Below, piece by piece: positions 1 to 4,933 of a stretch of DNA of 5,586 nt. The position numbers and the translations under genes are program-made. The first letter of the stretch is position 1. Each line of letters starts with the position of its first letter. The DNA lies in the NCBI GenBank assembly GCA_020348365.1, contig CP070749.1:88955-94540 (forward strand). The letters run 5' to 3'. A model generated the notes under the pieces. That model was given only the letters and a program-made list of their open reading frames with translations, searched no databases and was not told where the DNA came from. The DNA comes from Candidatus Bathyarchaeota archaeon (lineage in GTDB: Archaea > Thermoproteota > Bathyarchaeia > Bathyarchaeales > Bathyarchaeaceae).

Positions 1-672
1 CCTTCCCAGGTTCACGCCTATAGCGCCTCTCTGCAGGCCGTCGTGGACAAATTCAAACACTTCAAGTTCCGTGTCCACTTTGGGCCCTCCTGCCATGACC
101 ACTGGAACAGGGCATCCATCCACGACTTTGTCAAAGTTCTCACACCAGTATGTCTTCACTACTCTTACTCCGAGTTCAGCAGCGATTCTGCAGCATAGTG
201 CAAGATAACGTGCGGTTCTCTTCTCCATCTCTCTTCCAACAGCAGTAACCGCCATAACTGGGATGCCATATTCTTCAGCTTCATCGACGAGTTTTGCCAA
301 GTTCAATAATGTTTGATGCTCATGCTTGCTGCCGACGAATATGGATAACCCTACCGCGCATACGTTGAGTCGAACGGCTTCTTTGATTGAAGTAGTGATT
401 CCTTCGTTGGATAAATCTCCGCCGACCATGCTTGTGCCGCCTGAAACTCTTAGAATGATGGGTTTAGTGCTGTCTGGATCTATACAATTCCGTAAAACGC
501 CCCTTGTAACGAAGATGGCATCGCAATAAGGAAGAAGTGGTTTGACCGTTTCTCCAGGTTTCTCCAGTTTTGCAGTGGGTCCTTGGAAGTAACCATGGTC
601 TATGGGCAGCCACAAGCAACGACCATCATTCTGTATAAGTCGTGATAACCGGTTCTTCATTCCCCAATCCAT
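1..672 (-). CDS. lsrF: LsrF-like class I aldolase/thiolase, 3' end beyond window
   Basis: I translated this frame by hand: 224 codons from the ATG at 672 stay open to base 1. It matches the DhnA/LsrF branch of class I aldolases (DeoC/LacD-type TIM barrel). Seen: the N-terminal block MDWGMKNRLSRL, then IDHGYFQGPT (residues 24-33), the VSGGTSMVGGDLSNE region (76-90), VVKTYW (171-176) with Lys173 in the place of the Schiff-base lysine, and AGGPK plus GAIGVNLGR near the edge. E. coli LsrF is about 290 residues, so roughly 35-40 C-terminal residues are missing here. The protein lacks the roughly 30-residue N-terminal lead of the bacterial enzyme. LsrF cleaves phosphorylated AI-2 using CoA; no other lsr gene is visible, so the archaeal substrate is unknown. 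An alternative is a related ADH synthase or FBP aldolase, but the DWGM and DHGYFQGPT blocks favour LsrF. The start is set by GAGGTG at 678-683. Confidence 0.88.
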   Translation of the reverse strand, partial: MDWGMKNRLSRLIQNDGRCLWLPIDHGYFQGPTAKLEKPGETVKPLLPYCDAIFVTRGVLRNCIDPDSTKPIILRVSGGTSMVGGDLSNEGITTSIKEAVRLNVCAVGLSIFVGSKHEHQTLLNLAKLVDEAEEYGIPVMAVTAVGREMEKRTARYLALCCRIAAELGVRVVKTYWCENFDKVVDGCPVPVVMAGGPKVDTELEVFEFVHDGLQRGAIGVNLGR

Positions 673-677
673 TTCTA

Positions 678-717
678 CACCTCTCTTTAGCCTAATTTGC
701 AGCCTTTATTCTTTTAA
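678..717 (-). promoter_or_regulatory. Promoter-like TATA and Shine-Dalgarno of the LsrF-like gene
   Basis: On the minus strand, GAGGTG (683 down to 678) lies five bases before the ATG at 672 and complements the archaeal 16S 3' end. A TATA-like TTAAAAG (717 to 711) lies about 26 bases before a likely start near 688, which gives a short leader. The Shine-Dalgarno is clear; the TATA assignment is inference. Confidence 0.5.
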
Positions 718-849
718 CATTTCCTTCAAGCCGCTGGATTTCAGCTCACTCTGGAAAATATGGGGCGGAATTCCCATGTATACTTCCAATCATCTTTGAT
801 TAAGACGGCTTGGAGCCCCGGGCGGGTTTCGAACCCGCGACCTACGGCT

Positions 850-862
850 ATCCTTATTATTA
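850..862 (-). other. tRNA-Thr intron at canonical position 37/38
   Basis: The 13-base intron TAATAATAAGGAT follows A37 and precedes A38. Loop bases CTTG can pair with TAAG inside the intron to form the central helix of a relaxed BHB fold, with a 4-base rather than 3-base second bulge. Position 37/38 is the commonest intron site in archaeal tRNAs. Confidence 0.85.
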
Positions 863-877
863 TACAAGGCCGTCGCT

Positions 878-890
878 GTGGTCATATCTT
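878..890 (-). other. tRNA-Thr D-stem intron at position 22/23
   Basis: The 13-base insert AAGATATGACCAC splits the 3' strand of the D stem. Exon GGTT (18-20a) pairs with intron GACC over four bases. That leaves three-base bulges AG/A and AC/A with the cuts in the expected place, so a BHB fold supports splicing after G22. Shifting the cut by one base gives the same mature tRNA. Confidence 0.82.
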
Positions 891-935
891 CTAACCGCTG
901 AGCTACCGGGGCAACATGACATTTTGAAATGAAAG

Positions 936-957
936 GGGTGGCTTAAAACTTTACTTC
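936..957 (-). promoter_or_regulatory. Promoter-like BRE/TATA for tRNA-Thr
   Basis: On the minus strand, purine-rich GAAGTAAAG is followed by TTTTAAG (about 948-942), which resembles an archaeal BRE plus TATA box. It lies about 33 bases before the tRNA 5' end, giving transcription from about 919 and a leader of roughly seven bases. Confidence 0.5.
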
Positions 958-1006
958 AAGCAATCTCTAGAACCACCTGAGAGCTGCTGAATGCACTGTG
1001 CACGCG

Positions 1007-2245
1007 TTATTCTTCTCTTTTCTCTGGTTCATGCACGAGGAAGAGAATGAGGAATATCGCGGGAATTATGAAGACGATCTCGAGGAGGAATGGTAGTTGA
1101 GGGGAGACAATCTGGTATAAGATACCTCCCATTAATGAGCCAAAAGCCATGAAGATATAGCTGAAGAAGTTGCTGGAGCCGATGACCTTACCTCTTTGTT
1201 CTCGAGGAACCAAGTCTGCCAGTAATGATTGGTAGGCTGACATTGCTAGTAACTGTCCAATCCCAAAGAGGGGCAGAGAAATGAAGAGTTTCACCACGTC
1301 TCCATAGACGAATAGGTATATGGCCGGCACCATCACCACAAGCGAGAGGATTAGCGGGATCTTTCTTCCAATCTTGTCAATCAGTTTGCCTGCTGGAAAA
1401 GCGACTACTATCATGGTGCTGAACAAGGCGATCGTGGCGAGTCCCCACATTGCCTCTGAAATCAGAAGCACATCCAACGCGTAAAATAACATAATAAACT
1501 GGGATATGGCGAAAGAAAGCCTTACGAGGAGACCGGATATGAAGAGAAAGAGGGTTGACCGTGGAACAGCTTTCCAGACCCCCATTCCTTCCTTAAGAGC
1601 TCTCGGATAAGACTTGACGAGTTCACTGAGCTGCATCTTCTCAGTGTCCTCCTTGATGCTTTCCTTCAGTCTCAACCTTAGAGTTGCCGCCGCAAGGAAG
1701 AAGACCACGATGATTACGTAGCCAATTCGCAGACCCCCTACAAGACCGTACTGAACAACAAGCGCGAGGCCCACTGCTGCCCCCGGCGTTGTAGTCACGC
1801 TCATAATGAGGTTAATGATTGAGTAGCCCATACCTCGTCTCTCAGGCGGCATCGAGTCCGCCATCATCGCCAGGAGAGCTGGTTGATAAAGCAAACAAAG
1901 ACTCTCAACTAGAGTGCCGATCATTATGAAATGCCATGTTGGAGCGATCGCGAAGAAGATGTATGATAATGCGACGCCGAATGTTAAGGTGGACACCAAC
2001 CATCTTCTTCCATATTTATCGGCCAAGAATCCTCCTGGAAACTGAACTGAAGCTAATGCTATGAACGAGACGAATCCAATGGCGCCAACGATGCTTTCAG
2101 TGGCTCCCAGTTGCCTCACATATTCTGGGTAGTAAGGGGCCGCCAATTCACGGGCGAAGTCCATTAGAATCCAGCTTATGATCAGTATGAGGTAGTTTCC
2201 TCGTATGAATGAGAATTCCTTCTTGAGCCCCTCTCTGAATCTCAC
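1007..2245 (-). CDS. Major facilitator superfamily (MFS) transporter
   Basis: This is a polytopic membrane protein of about 412 residues that moves a small solute across the cytoplasmic membrane, probably by proton or ion coupling; no substrate can be read from it. Residue numbers here count from the upstream TTG at 2266 (419 residues). It has about 12 hydrophobic helices in two sets of six, split by a charged loop at about 197-235. MFS motif A follows helix 2 (GFLADKYGRR, 79-88) and a degenerate copy follows helix 8 (GKLIDKIGRK, 293-302). Paired MADSMPPERRG (134-144) and LADLVPREQRG (349-359) show the internal duplication. Motif-A spacing and length resemble drug-efflux-like MFS families. 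I chose GTG 2245 because GGCGAT lies five bases before it and a TATA-like TTTAAG at 2293-2298 would start RNA near 2270; TTG 2266 is the alternative. Confidence 0.92.
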   Translation of the reverse strand: MRFREGLKKEFSFIRGNYLILIISWILMDFARELAAPYYPEYVRQLGATESIVGAIGFVSFIALASVQFPGGFLADKYGRRWLVSTLTFGVALSYIFFAIAPTWHFIMIGTLVESLCLLYQPALLAMMADSMPPERRGMGYSIINLIMSVTTTPGAAVGLALVVQYGLVGGLRIGYVIIVVFFLAAATLRLRLKESIKEDTEKMQLSELVKSYPRALKEGMGVWKAVPRSTLFLFISGLLVRLSFAISQFIMLFYALDVLLISEAMWGLATIALFSTMIVVAFPAGKLIDKIGRKIPLILSLVVMVPAIYLFVYGDVVKLFISLPLFGIGQLLAMSAYQSLLADLVPREQRGKVIGSSNFFSYIFMAFGSLMGGILYQIVSPQLPFLLEIVFIIPAIFLILFLVHEPEKREE

Positions 2246-2267
2246 GTAAGATCGCCTACACGACAAG

Positions 2268-2298
2268 GCATGCTTTGGAATCTACTCTTGTTCTTAAA
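2268..2298 (-). promoter_or_regulatory. Promoter-like TATA and GCATGC palindrome before the MFS gene
   Basis: Minus-strand ATTTAAGA (core 2298-2293) is a good TATA candidate. About 25 bases downstream, at the expected initiation point, lies the palindrome GCATGC (2268-2273), which recurs in other gaps of this window. Both are inferred from sequence only. Confidence 0.45.
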
Positions 2299-2342
2299 TC
2301 TTGCCTACGCACAAAGAGGATTCTGCCTAATGGCTTGAGGGA

Positions 2343-2537
2343 TTAGACTTCTCGGATTTCGCAGTGCAGTTTCTTGATGATTTCTTCAGCCTTGTCCGGG
2401 GTCACCTTCAATGTGTAGAGTCTTCTGGATGTTCGAAGCTTGAGTTTCACAACATTGCTAACTCGTTTTATGTCGCAGTAGTTGGCGCGGTCTGATATTT
2501 GGATGAACGCTTCTACGTCTGTGATTTCCTGTGGCAT
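2343..2537 (-). CDS. rpl38e: Large-subunit ribosomal protein eL38 (L38e)
   Basis: This 64-residue basic protein aligns along its whole length with ribosomal protein eL38, a small component of the 60S-type large subunit. Diagnostic segments are the N-terminal MPQEITDVEAFI, like the eukaryotic MPRKIEEIKDFL; KLKLRTSRRLYTLKV (31-45), the family's most conserved stretch, like FKVRCSRYLYTL; and DKAEEIIKKL (48-57), like KEKAEKLKQSL. Eukaryotic eL38 is about 70 residues, so this copy is full length with a slightly shorter tail. The gene is single, 105 bases past the end of FEN-1 and 98 bases before the MFS GTG start. No strong Shine-Dalgarno is present; GGGGACCCC sits just upstream of the ATG. eL38 is patchily distributed in archaea, so its presence supports a TACK or Asgard origin. 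Confidence 0.93.
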   Translation of the reverse strand: MPQEITDVEAFIQISDRANYCDIKRVSNVVKLKLRTSRRLYTLKVTPDKAEEIIKKLHCEIREV

Positions 2538-2540
2538 TGA

Positions 2541-2582
2541 GGGGTCCCCGTTTTGTCATGATTGACTTGGAGTATGTTTTAT
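2541..2582 (-). promoter_or_regulatory. Promoter and leader of eL38
   Basis: Minus-strand ATAAAAC (2582-2576) lies about 26 bases before a likely start near 2553, giving a leader of about 16 bases. That leader contains GGGGACCCC (2549-2541), a short inverted repeat four bases from the ATG and in the position a Shine-Dalgarno would occupy. Whether it acts in DNA or RNA cannot be told. Confidence 0.4.
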
Positions 2583-2606
2583 TTGTTTTGGTTATTGACA
2601 TTCTGC

Positions 2607-2626
2607 CGCACGTGCATGCATGCGCG
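2607..2626. repeat. 20-base alternating purine-pyrimidine tract with GCATGCATGC
   Basis: All 20 bases alternate pyrimidine and purine. The tract contains the palindromes GCACGTGC (2608-2615) and GCATGCATGC (2614-2623). It lies in the gap between the FEN-1 stop and the eL38 promoter, and holds the longest form of the GCATGC element seen in this window. Confidence 0.6.
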
Positions 2627-2648
2627 ATCCGTTGAATGGTTCAGAGTC

Positions 2649-3683
2649 TCATCTGGGGTCGACCCACCTTTCCAAGCCGGTCTGTTTTCTGGCTGAGTAG
2701 AATCTCTTCATCCTCTCAATACCCGTCTCGACGTGGCTCTTGGAAAACTCTCGCTTCTCACACAGAAAATGGTGGAGTTCCTCTTCGCTCAACTTACCAT
2801 ATTCGAGATTGTAGTCAAATATCACATCGGGCTCCAAGAAGGTTCTTCGGACACTCTCAAAATTATCTGAGACCCTGATCCTAACGTCATGGGGCAACTC
2901 TTCAATCTTGCTGTGCTTTCTGATAAGCTTCAGTGCGGTCTTCGGGCCTATGCCCCTTATTCCCTTGTTGAAGTCTGTTCCGATCAGGATCGCTAGGTCA
3001 ATGAGCTGTCTGTGCGTTAGCTCGTGGTGTGAAAGGAGTTTCTCTAGATCGATGAGTTCGGGTTTTAAGGGGCGGGAGACTCCCTTGCTAGGCAGAAATT
3101 CCCTTCCAGAGATTGTCAGGTACCTCAGCAACCGCGGGGTTCCGAACAGAAGAGAGTCGTAGTCGCGAGTGCACGAAGCCCAAACATCACCTTTCTTGGC
3201 CATATGGGCTGCTTGCGCCTCAGCCTCGCTGGGTGCCTGAATGTAGGGTATTCCGAGGAGTTCCAGAAGTCTTTTGGCGTCTTCAGTCATGGATTTCGTC
3301 AGTCGACTTGTCATCACTGCTTTGGACCAGGCTGTGTCGTAGTCCCCTGCCTCAACTGCTTTTTCCCACTCAAGTTTGGCTTTCTCCCGGAGTCTGCGTC
3401 TCTTCATGATCTCTCGCTCTTTCAGTTCCGGGGGCTTTCCGTCAAAGACAAAGATGAGATCGATTCCATACGTGTATATGAGGCGGGTGGAGCGGAACAT
3501 GAGTCCGACGAGATGGGAGGTGACGTGACCCCTTGAATCCTTCAGTGGTGTTCCATCGCGTGTTCGGATCAAAGATAGAAACTGGTAGAGCATGTTGTTC
3601 GCGTCTACGGCAAGACTCTTCCCCCTAAGCTCTTCCAAGCCGAGAATTCTCTTCACGATTATAGGGGTGAGGTTAACTCCCAA
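2649..3683 (-). CDS. fen: Flap endonuclease 1 (FEN-1)
   Basis: FEN-1 is a structure-specific 5' nuclease that removes RNA-primer flaps in Okazaki fragment maturation and acts in long-patch base excision repair, guided by PCNA. Starting at TTG 3683 the protein has 344 residues, the usual archaeal size, and begins MGVNLTPIIV like family members, whose Gly2 sits by the active site. All seven metal-binding acidic residues are present: Asp27, Asp81, Glu153, Glu155, Asp174, Asp176 and Asp237. The helix-hairpin-helix DNA clamp (GIRGIGPKTALKLI, 241-254) follows. The tail QTGLERWV (334-341) is a PIP box with Trp-Val where Trp-Phe or Phe-Phe is usual. The frame stays open 54 codons further upstream to an ATG at 3845, but that extension does not resemble FEN-1 and would block the buried N-terminus. 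No clear Shine-Dalgarno precedes the TTG. Confidence 0.96.
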   Translation of the reverse strand: MGVNLTPIIVKRILGLEELRGKSLAVDANNMLYQFLSLIRTRDGTPLKDSRGHVTSHLVGLMFRSTRLIYTYGIDLIFVFDGKPPELKEREIMKRRRLREKAKLEWEKAVEAGDYDTAWSKAVMTSRLTKSMTEDAKRLLELLGIPYIQAPSEAEAQAAHMAKKGDVWASCTRDYDSLLFGTPRLLRYLTISGREFLPSKGVSRPLKPELIDLEKLLSHHELTHRQLIDLAILIGTDFNKGIRGIGPKTALKLIRKHSKIEELPHDVRIRVSDNFESVRRTFLEPDVIFDYNLEYGKLSEEELHHFLCEKREFSKSHVETGIERMKRFYSARKQTGLERWVDPR

Positions 3684-3720
3684 AGCGAAGCACGACACAA
3701 TTGCTATGCACAGAGAGAGA

Positions 3721-3728
3721 ATAATCTC
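3721..3728 (-). promoter_or_regulatory. Weak TATA-like element for FEN-1
   Basis: Minus-strand GATTATT, preceded by purine-rich GGAAAAGA, would start RNA near 3698 and leave about 15 bases before the TTG. This is a weak match; read-through from the GNAT gene is equally possible. Confidence 0.25.
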
Positions 3729-3797
3729 TTTTCCCTGGATGCACGCAGAGATTTTGTAGCTTCTTCCATTAACATCAACATTATCTAATCTGCAGAA

Positions 3798-3828
3798 GCT
3801 GCAAAAAGAGGGATATCCCACATGCAGC
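3798..3828. terminator. Nested inverted repeat after the GNAT gene, terminator-like
   Basis: An outer stem GCTGCA (3798-3803) / TGCAGC (3823-3828) encloses the perfect palindrome GGGATATCCC (3810-3819). On the minus strand, GGG-ATAT-CCC is followed by TCTTTTT, which looks like a short hairpin plus T-run 14 bases past the GNAT stop. Its symmetry suggests signal DNA rather than coding sequence. The terminator role is inference. Confidence 0.4.
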
Positions 3829-3841
3829 ATTTCTGTTGCTT

Positions 3842-4330
3842 TCATTCAAGTCTCAATTCTAGTCCGACCTGCAAAGGCTCAGCAAATCCTGCTTTTCTAT
3901 AAAGGTCAATTCCGTATTCATAAGCATGAAGATGCAGATATCTCAGTCCTGATGACCTAGCTTCCTTAATCAATTCTTTTAGCAATCGTGTGCCAACACC
4001 CTTCCTTCTCACTTCAGGAATTGTGTAGAAATTCAAGATGTATCCAAATTTGCCAGATTCGACCCCTCCGTATCTTGGCGGTATTTTCCACAAAACCATC
4101 CCACTAGTTGCGGCTATTCTCCCTTTAAATTCTGCCAACCAAGCAACAAAATCATTAGCGGGAATCGCTTCACAGAAATATTCTCGGAGCGTCTTTCTAA
4201 GAATCTTGGTCTCGTCATCCTCTGGATGATTGTGAAGCTCATTCAAACATCGTACTCTGTAATCAATCAAAACTTCAATATCATTGATGTTAGCTCGACG
4301 GTAATGTATTCTACCCTTTTCAATCTCCAT
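3842..4330 (-). CDS. GNAT-family N-acetyltransferase
   Basis: A cytosolic acetyltransferase that would move an acetyl group from acetyl-CoA to an amine; the acceptor (amino acid, antibiotic or protein N-terminus) cannot be told. From ATG 4330 it has 162 residues, a normal single GNAT domain. The N-terminal strand IHYRRANINDIEVLIDYRVR (8-27) is typical. The core strand GYILNFYTIPEVRRKGVG (96-113) carries the acetyl-CoA pyrophosphate loop R108-x-x-G111-x-G113. It is followed by helix TRLLKELIKEA and motif B, YLHLHAYEYGIDLYRKAGF (131-149), with its late Tyr. I chose this ATG because the GNAT similarity begins after it and GCAGGA precedes it; an in-frame TTG at 4354 adds eight residues without similarity. 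Its TGA overlaps an ATG as ATGA, but that ATG opens only the doubtful FEN-1 extension. Confidence 0.9.
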   Translation of the reverse strand: MEIEKGRIHYRRANINDIEVLIDYRVRCLNELHNHPEDDETKILRKTLREYFCEAIPANDFVAWLAEFKGRIAATSGMVLWKIPPRYGGVESGKFGYILNFYTIPEVRRKGVGTRLLKELIKEARSSGLRYLHLHAYEYGIDLYRKAGFAEPLQVGLELRLE

Positions 4331-4379
4331 AGTCCTGCATCCATCAGCAATCAAATCCGAACCCGAAGATTACTGTTTG

Positions 4380-4394
4380 GATTGCATGCATGTT
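4380..4394. repeat. 15-base repeat GATTGCATGCATGTT, copy 1
   Basis: An exact match to 5433-5447 in the same orientation, containing the palindrome GCATGC. It lies upstream of the GNAT gene, between its likely TATA box and its start codon. Confidence 0.6.
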
Positions 4395-4473
4395 GCAATG
4401 TTTAGAAGTCTTTTCCTAAAAAATACCTAAAACTACTGCAAACTCTTCTATTTCGCTATTTCTTTCTATTTCT

Positions 4474-4501
4474 GGAAAAGAGGCTCATTTCAGCCTTTTC
4501 C
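4474..4501. repeat. Inverted repeat GGAAAA(GA)GGCT / AGCCTTTTCC
   Basis: The arms 4474-4485 and 4492-4501 pair over ten base pairs with a two-base bulge in the left arm. The loop is CATTTC. It directly abuts the next inverted repeat. Confidence 0.5.
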
Positions 4502-4533
4502 GGTCTTTTTTTGGTGGTGACTGAAAAAAGACC
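4502..4533. repeat. Perfect 10-bp inverted repeat with T/A-tract arms
   Basis: GGTCTTTTTT (4502-4511) pairs with AAAAAAGACC (4524-4533) without mismatch around the 12-base loop TGGTGGTGACTG. The A/T tracts in the arms could bend DNA or fold in RNA. No gene ends here on the plus strand, so this is not an obvious terminator. Confidence 0.6.
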
Positions 4534-4618
4534 AATCAACAATACTTAAAACTCTGAGCCAACATCAGTTTTATTGTCTTTTCTGCCTTTCTGGAAAAAA
4601 AGTAGTCTGACCCATTGC

Positions 4619-4648
4619 TTGACCCTTTTACCATGTTAAAAAGGTCAA
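4619..4648. repeat. Inverted repeat TTGACCCTTTTA / TAAAAAGGTCAA
   Basis: Twelve-base arms (4619-4630 and 4637-4648) match with one C/A mismatch around the loop CCATGT. It shares the GGTC/GACC-plus-A/T-tract plan of the repeat at 4502-4533, but with the order of blocks reversed. Confidence 0.55.
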
Positions 4649-4700
4649 ATAGCATGTTAAATATATTGCATGGATGCAGGAATTTCACGGTGGCTAACCT

Positions 4701-4715
4701 GAAAATGTTAATATG
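4701..4715 (+). promoter_or_regulatory. Promoter-like BRE/TATA for tRNA-Gln
   Basis: GAAAATG followed by TTAATATG (4708-4715) fits an archaeal BRE plus TATA box. Initiation would fall near 4738, so the precursor would include both copies of the acceptor strand AGCCCGG at 4748 and 4765. A second TATA-like TTAAATATA lies at 4656-4664. Confidence 0.45.
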
Positions 4716-4774
4716 AATTAGGGGATATCTACAGGGTGCAATTGTATAGCCCGGATAACACGCTAGCCCGGTAG

Positions 4775-4794
4775 AGCAGCATGGCTTCGCCGAG
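4775..4794 (+). other. tRNA-Gln intron 1, at the start of the D stem
   Basis: A 20-base insert between acceptor/U8/A9 and the rest of the D stem. Exon CGGT (4769-4772) pairs with intron GCCG (4789-4792), leaving three-base bulges AGA and AGT with cuts after AG, which places the intron at 10/11. Because AG is repeated at both ends, cuts at 8/9 or 9/10 give the same product. The inner helix is short (AGC/GCT). Confidence 0.75.
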
Positions 4795-4809
4795 TGTAGC
4801 GGACAAGCA

Positions 4810-4829
4810 AGGACTACCGGTCCCTTGAA
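4810..4829 (+). other. tRNA-Gln intron 2, D stem position 24/25
   Basis: The 20-base intron fits the BHB pattern well. Exon CAAG (4804-4807) pairs with intron CTTG (4824-4827), with three-base bulges CAA and AAT. An inner stem GGAC (4811-4814) / GTCC (4820-4823) closes the loop TACCG. Cutting after the second base of each bulge removes 4810-4829 and restores the D stem. Confidence 0.88.
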
Positions 4830-4933
4830 TGGTGGGCTTTGGACCCGCCGACGGGAGTTCGAATCTCCCCCGGGCTACCAATAATATCCGTTTCACAGTT
4901 ATTCGCTGTATTGTCGTTCTGTATCTGCATGCA

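Larger units (their letters stand above)
811..912 (-). tRNA. tRNA-Thr(UGU) with two introns and encoded CCA
   Basis: Read on the minus strand, the acceptor GCCCCGG (912-906) pairs perfectly with CCGGGGC (821-815). U73 is at 814 and a genomic CCA follows (813-811). The T arm is GCGGG-TTCGAAA-CCCGC. The anticodon stem is ACGGC (873-869) with GCCGT (848-844). The loop begins CTTGTA, giving anticodon UGU at 866-864, then a 13-base intron, then A38. The D arm reads GCTC-AGCGGTTA-G, then a 13-base insert, then AGC; removing the insert restores a perfect GCTC/GAGC D stem. The spliced tRNA is 73 bases through U73, with all standard invariant positions. U73 fits an archaeal threonine tRNA. Confidence 0.93.
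4331..4747. other. AT-rich noncoding gap with tandem inverted repeats
   Basis: No convincing gene of any size is seen on either strand across about 420 bases. The stretch holds a minus-strand promoter-like CTAAACAT near 4398-4405 for the GNAT gene, one GCATGCATG element (4384-4392), three inverted repeats between 4474 and 4648, a direct repeat CATGTTAAA (4632-4640 and 4653-4661), a repeated TTTCTGGAAAA (4470 and 4588 regions), and the tRNA-Gln promoter. It may hold a structured RNA or a regulatory region. Confidence 0.5.
4765..4880 (+). tRNA. tRNA-Gln(UUG) with two D-arm introns and encoded CCA
   Basis: The acceptor AGCCCGG (4765-4771) pairs fully with CCGGGCT (4870-4876), including the A1-U72 pair typical of archaeal tRNA-Gln. 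A73 is at 4877 and a genomic CCA follows. The anticodon stem is GTGGG (4832-4836) / CCCGC (4844-4848) around loop CTTTGGA, giving anticodon UUG (4839-4841). The variable loop is CGAC. The T arm is GGGAG-TTCGAAT-CTCCC. U8 A9 follow the acceptor. The D arm is assembled from G (4774), TGTAGCGGACAAGCA (4795-4809) and T (4830), giving D stem GTGT/GCAT around AGCGGACAA, after removal of two 20-base inserts. The anticodon loop itself is uninterrupted. An identical TAGCCCGG lies 17 bases upstream, but it is not followed by U8, so I place the 5' end at 4765. Confidence 0.9.

Noticed and set aside
326..799. Plus-strand open frames over the LsrF-like gene
   Set aside because: They are antisense shadows of a clearly conserved minus-strand enzyme and show no family features.
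2636..3536. Several plus-strand open frames opposite FEN-1
   Set aside because: They overlap the FEN-1 catalytic core on the other strand and have no recognisable domains.
4038..4229. Plus-strand frame opposite the GNAT gene
   Set aside because: Antisense to the conserved acetyl-CoA binding region; no support of its own.
4502..4533. Intrinsic terminator
   Set aside because: No plus-strand gene ends just before it and the T-tract lies inside the stem rather than after it.
4500..4540. C/D-box guide RNA (GTGGTGA and CTGA adjacent)
   Set aside because: The C-like box is imperfect, the two boxes abut without a guide, and no second pair was found.
4748..4764. A third, 17-base intron in tRNA-Gln between the two acceptor copies
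   Set aside because: No phase of the cut gave a four-base central helix with two three-base bulges, and the downstream copy alone is followed by U8.
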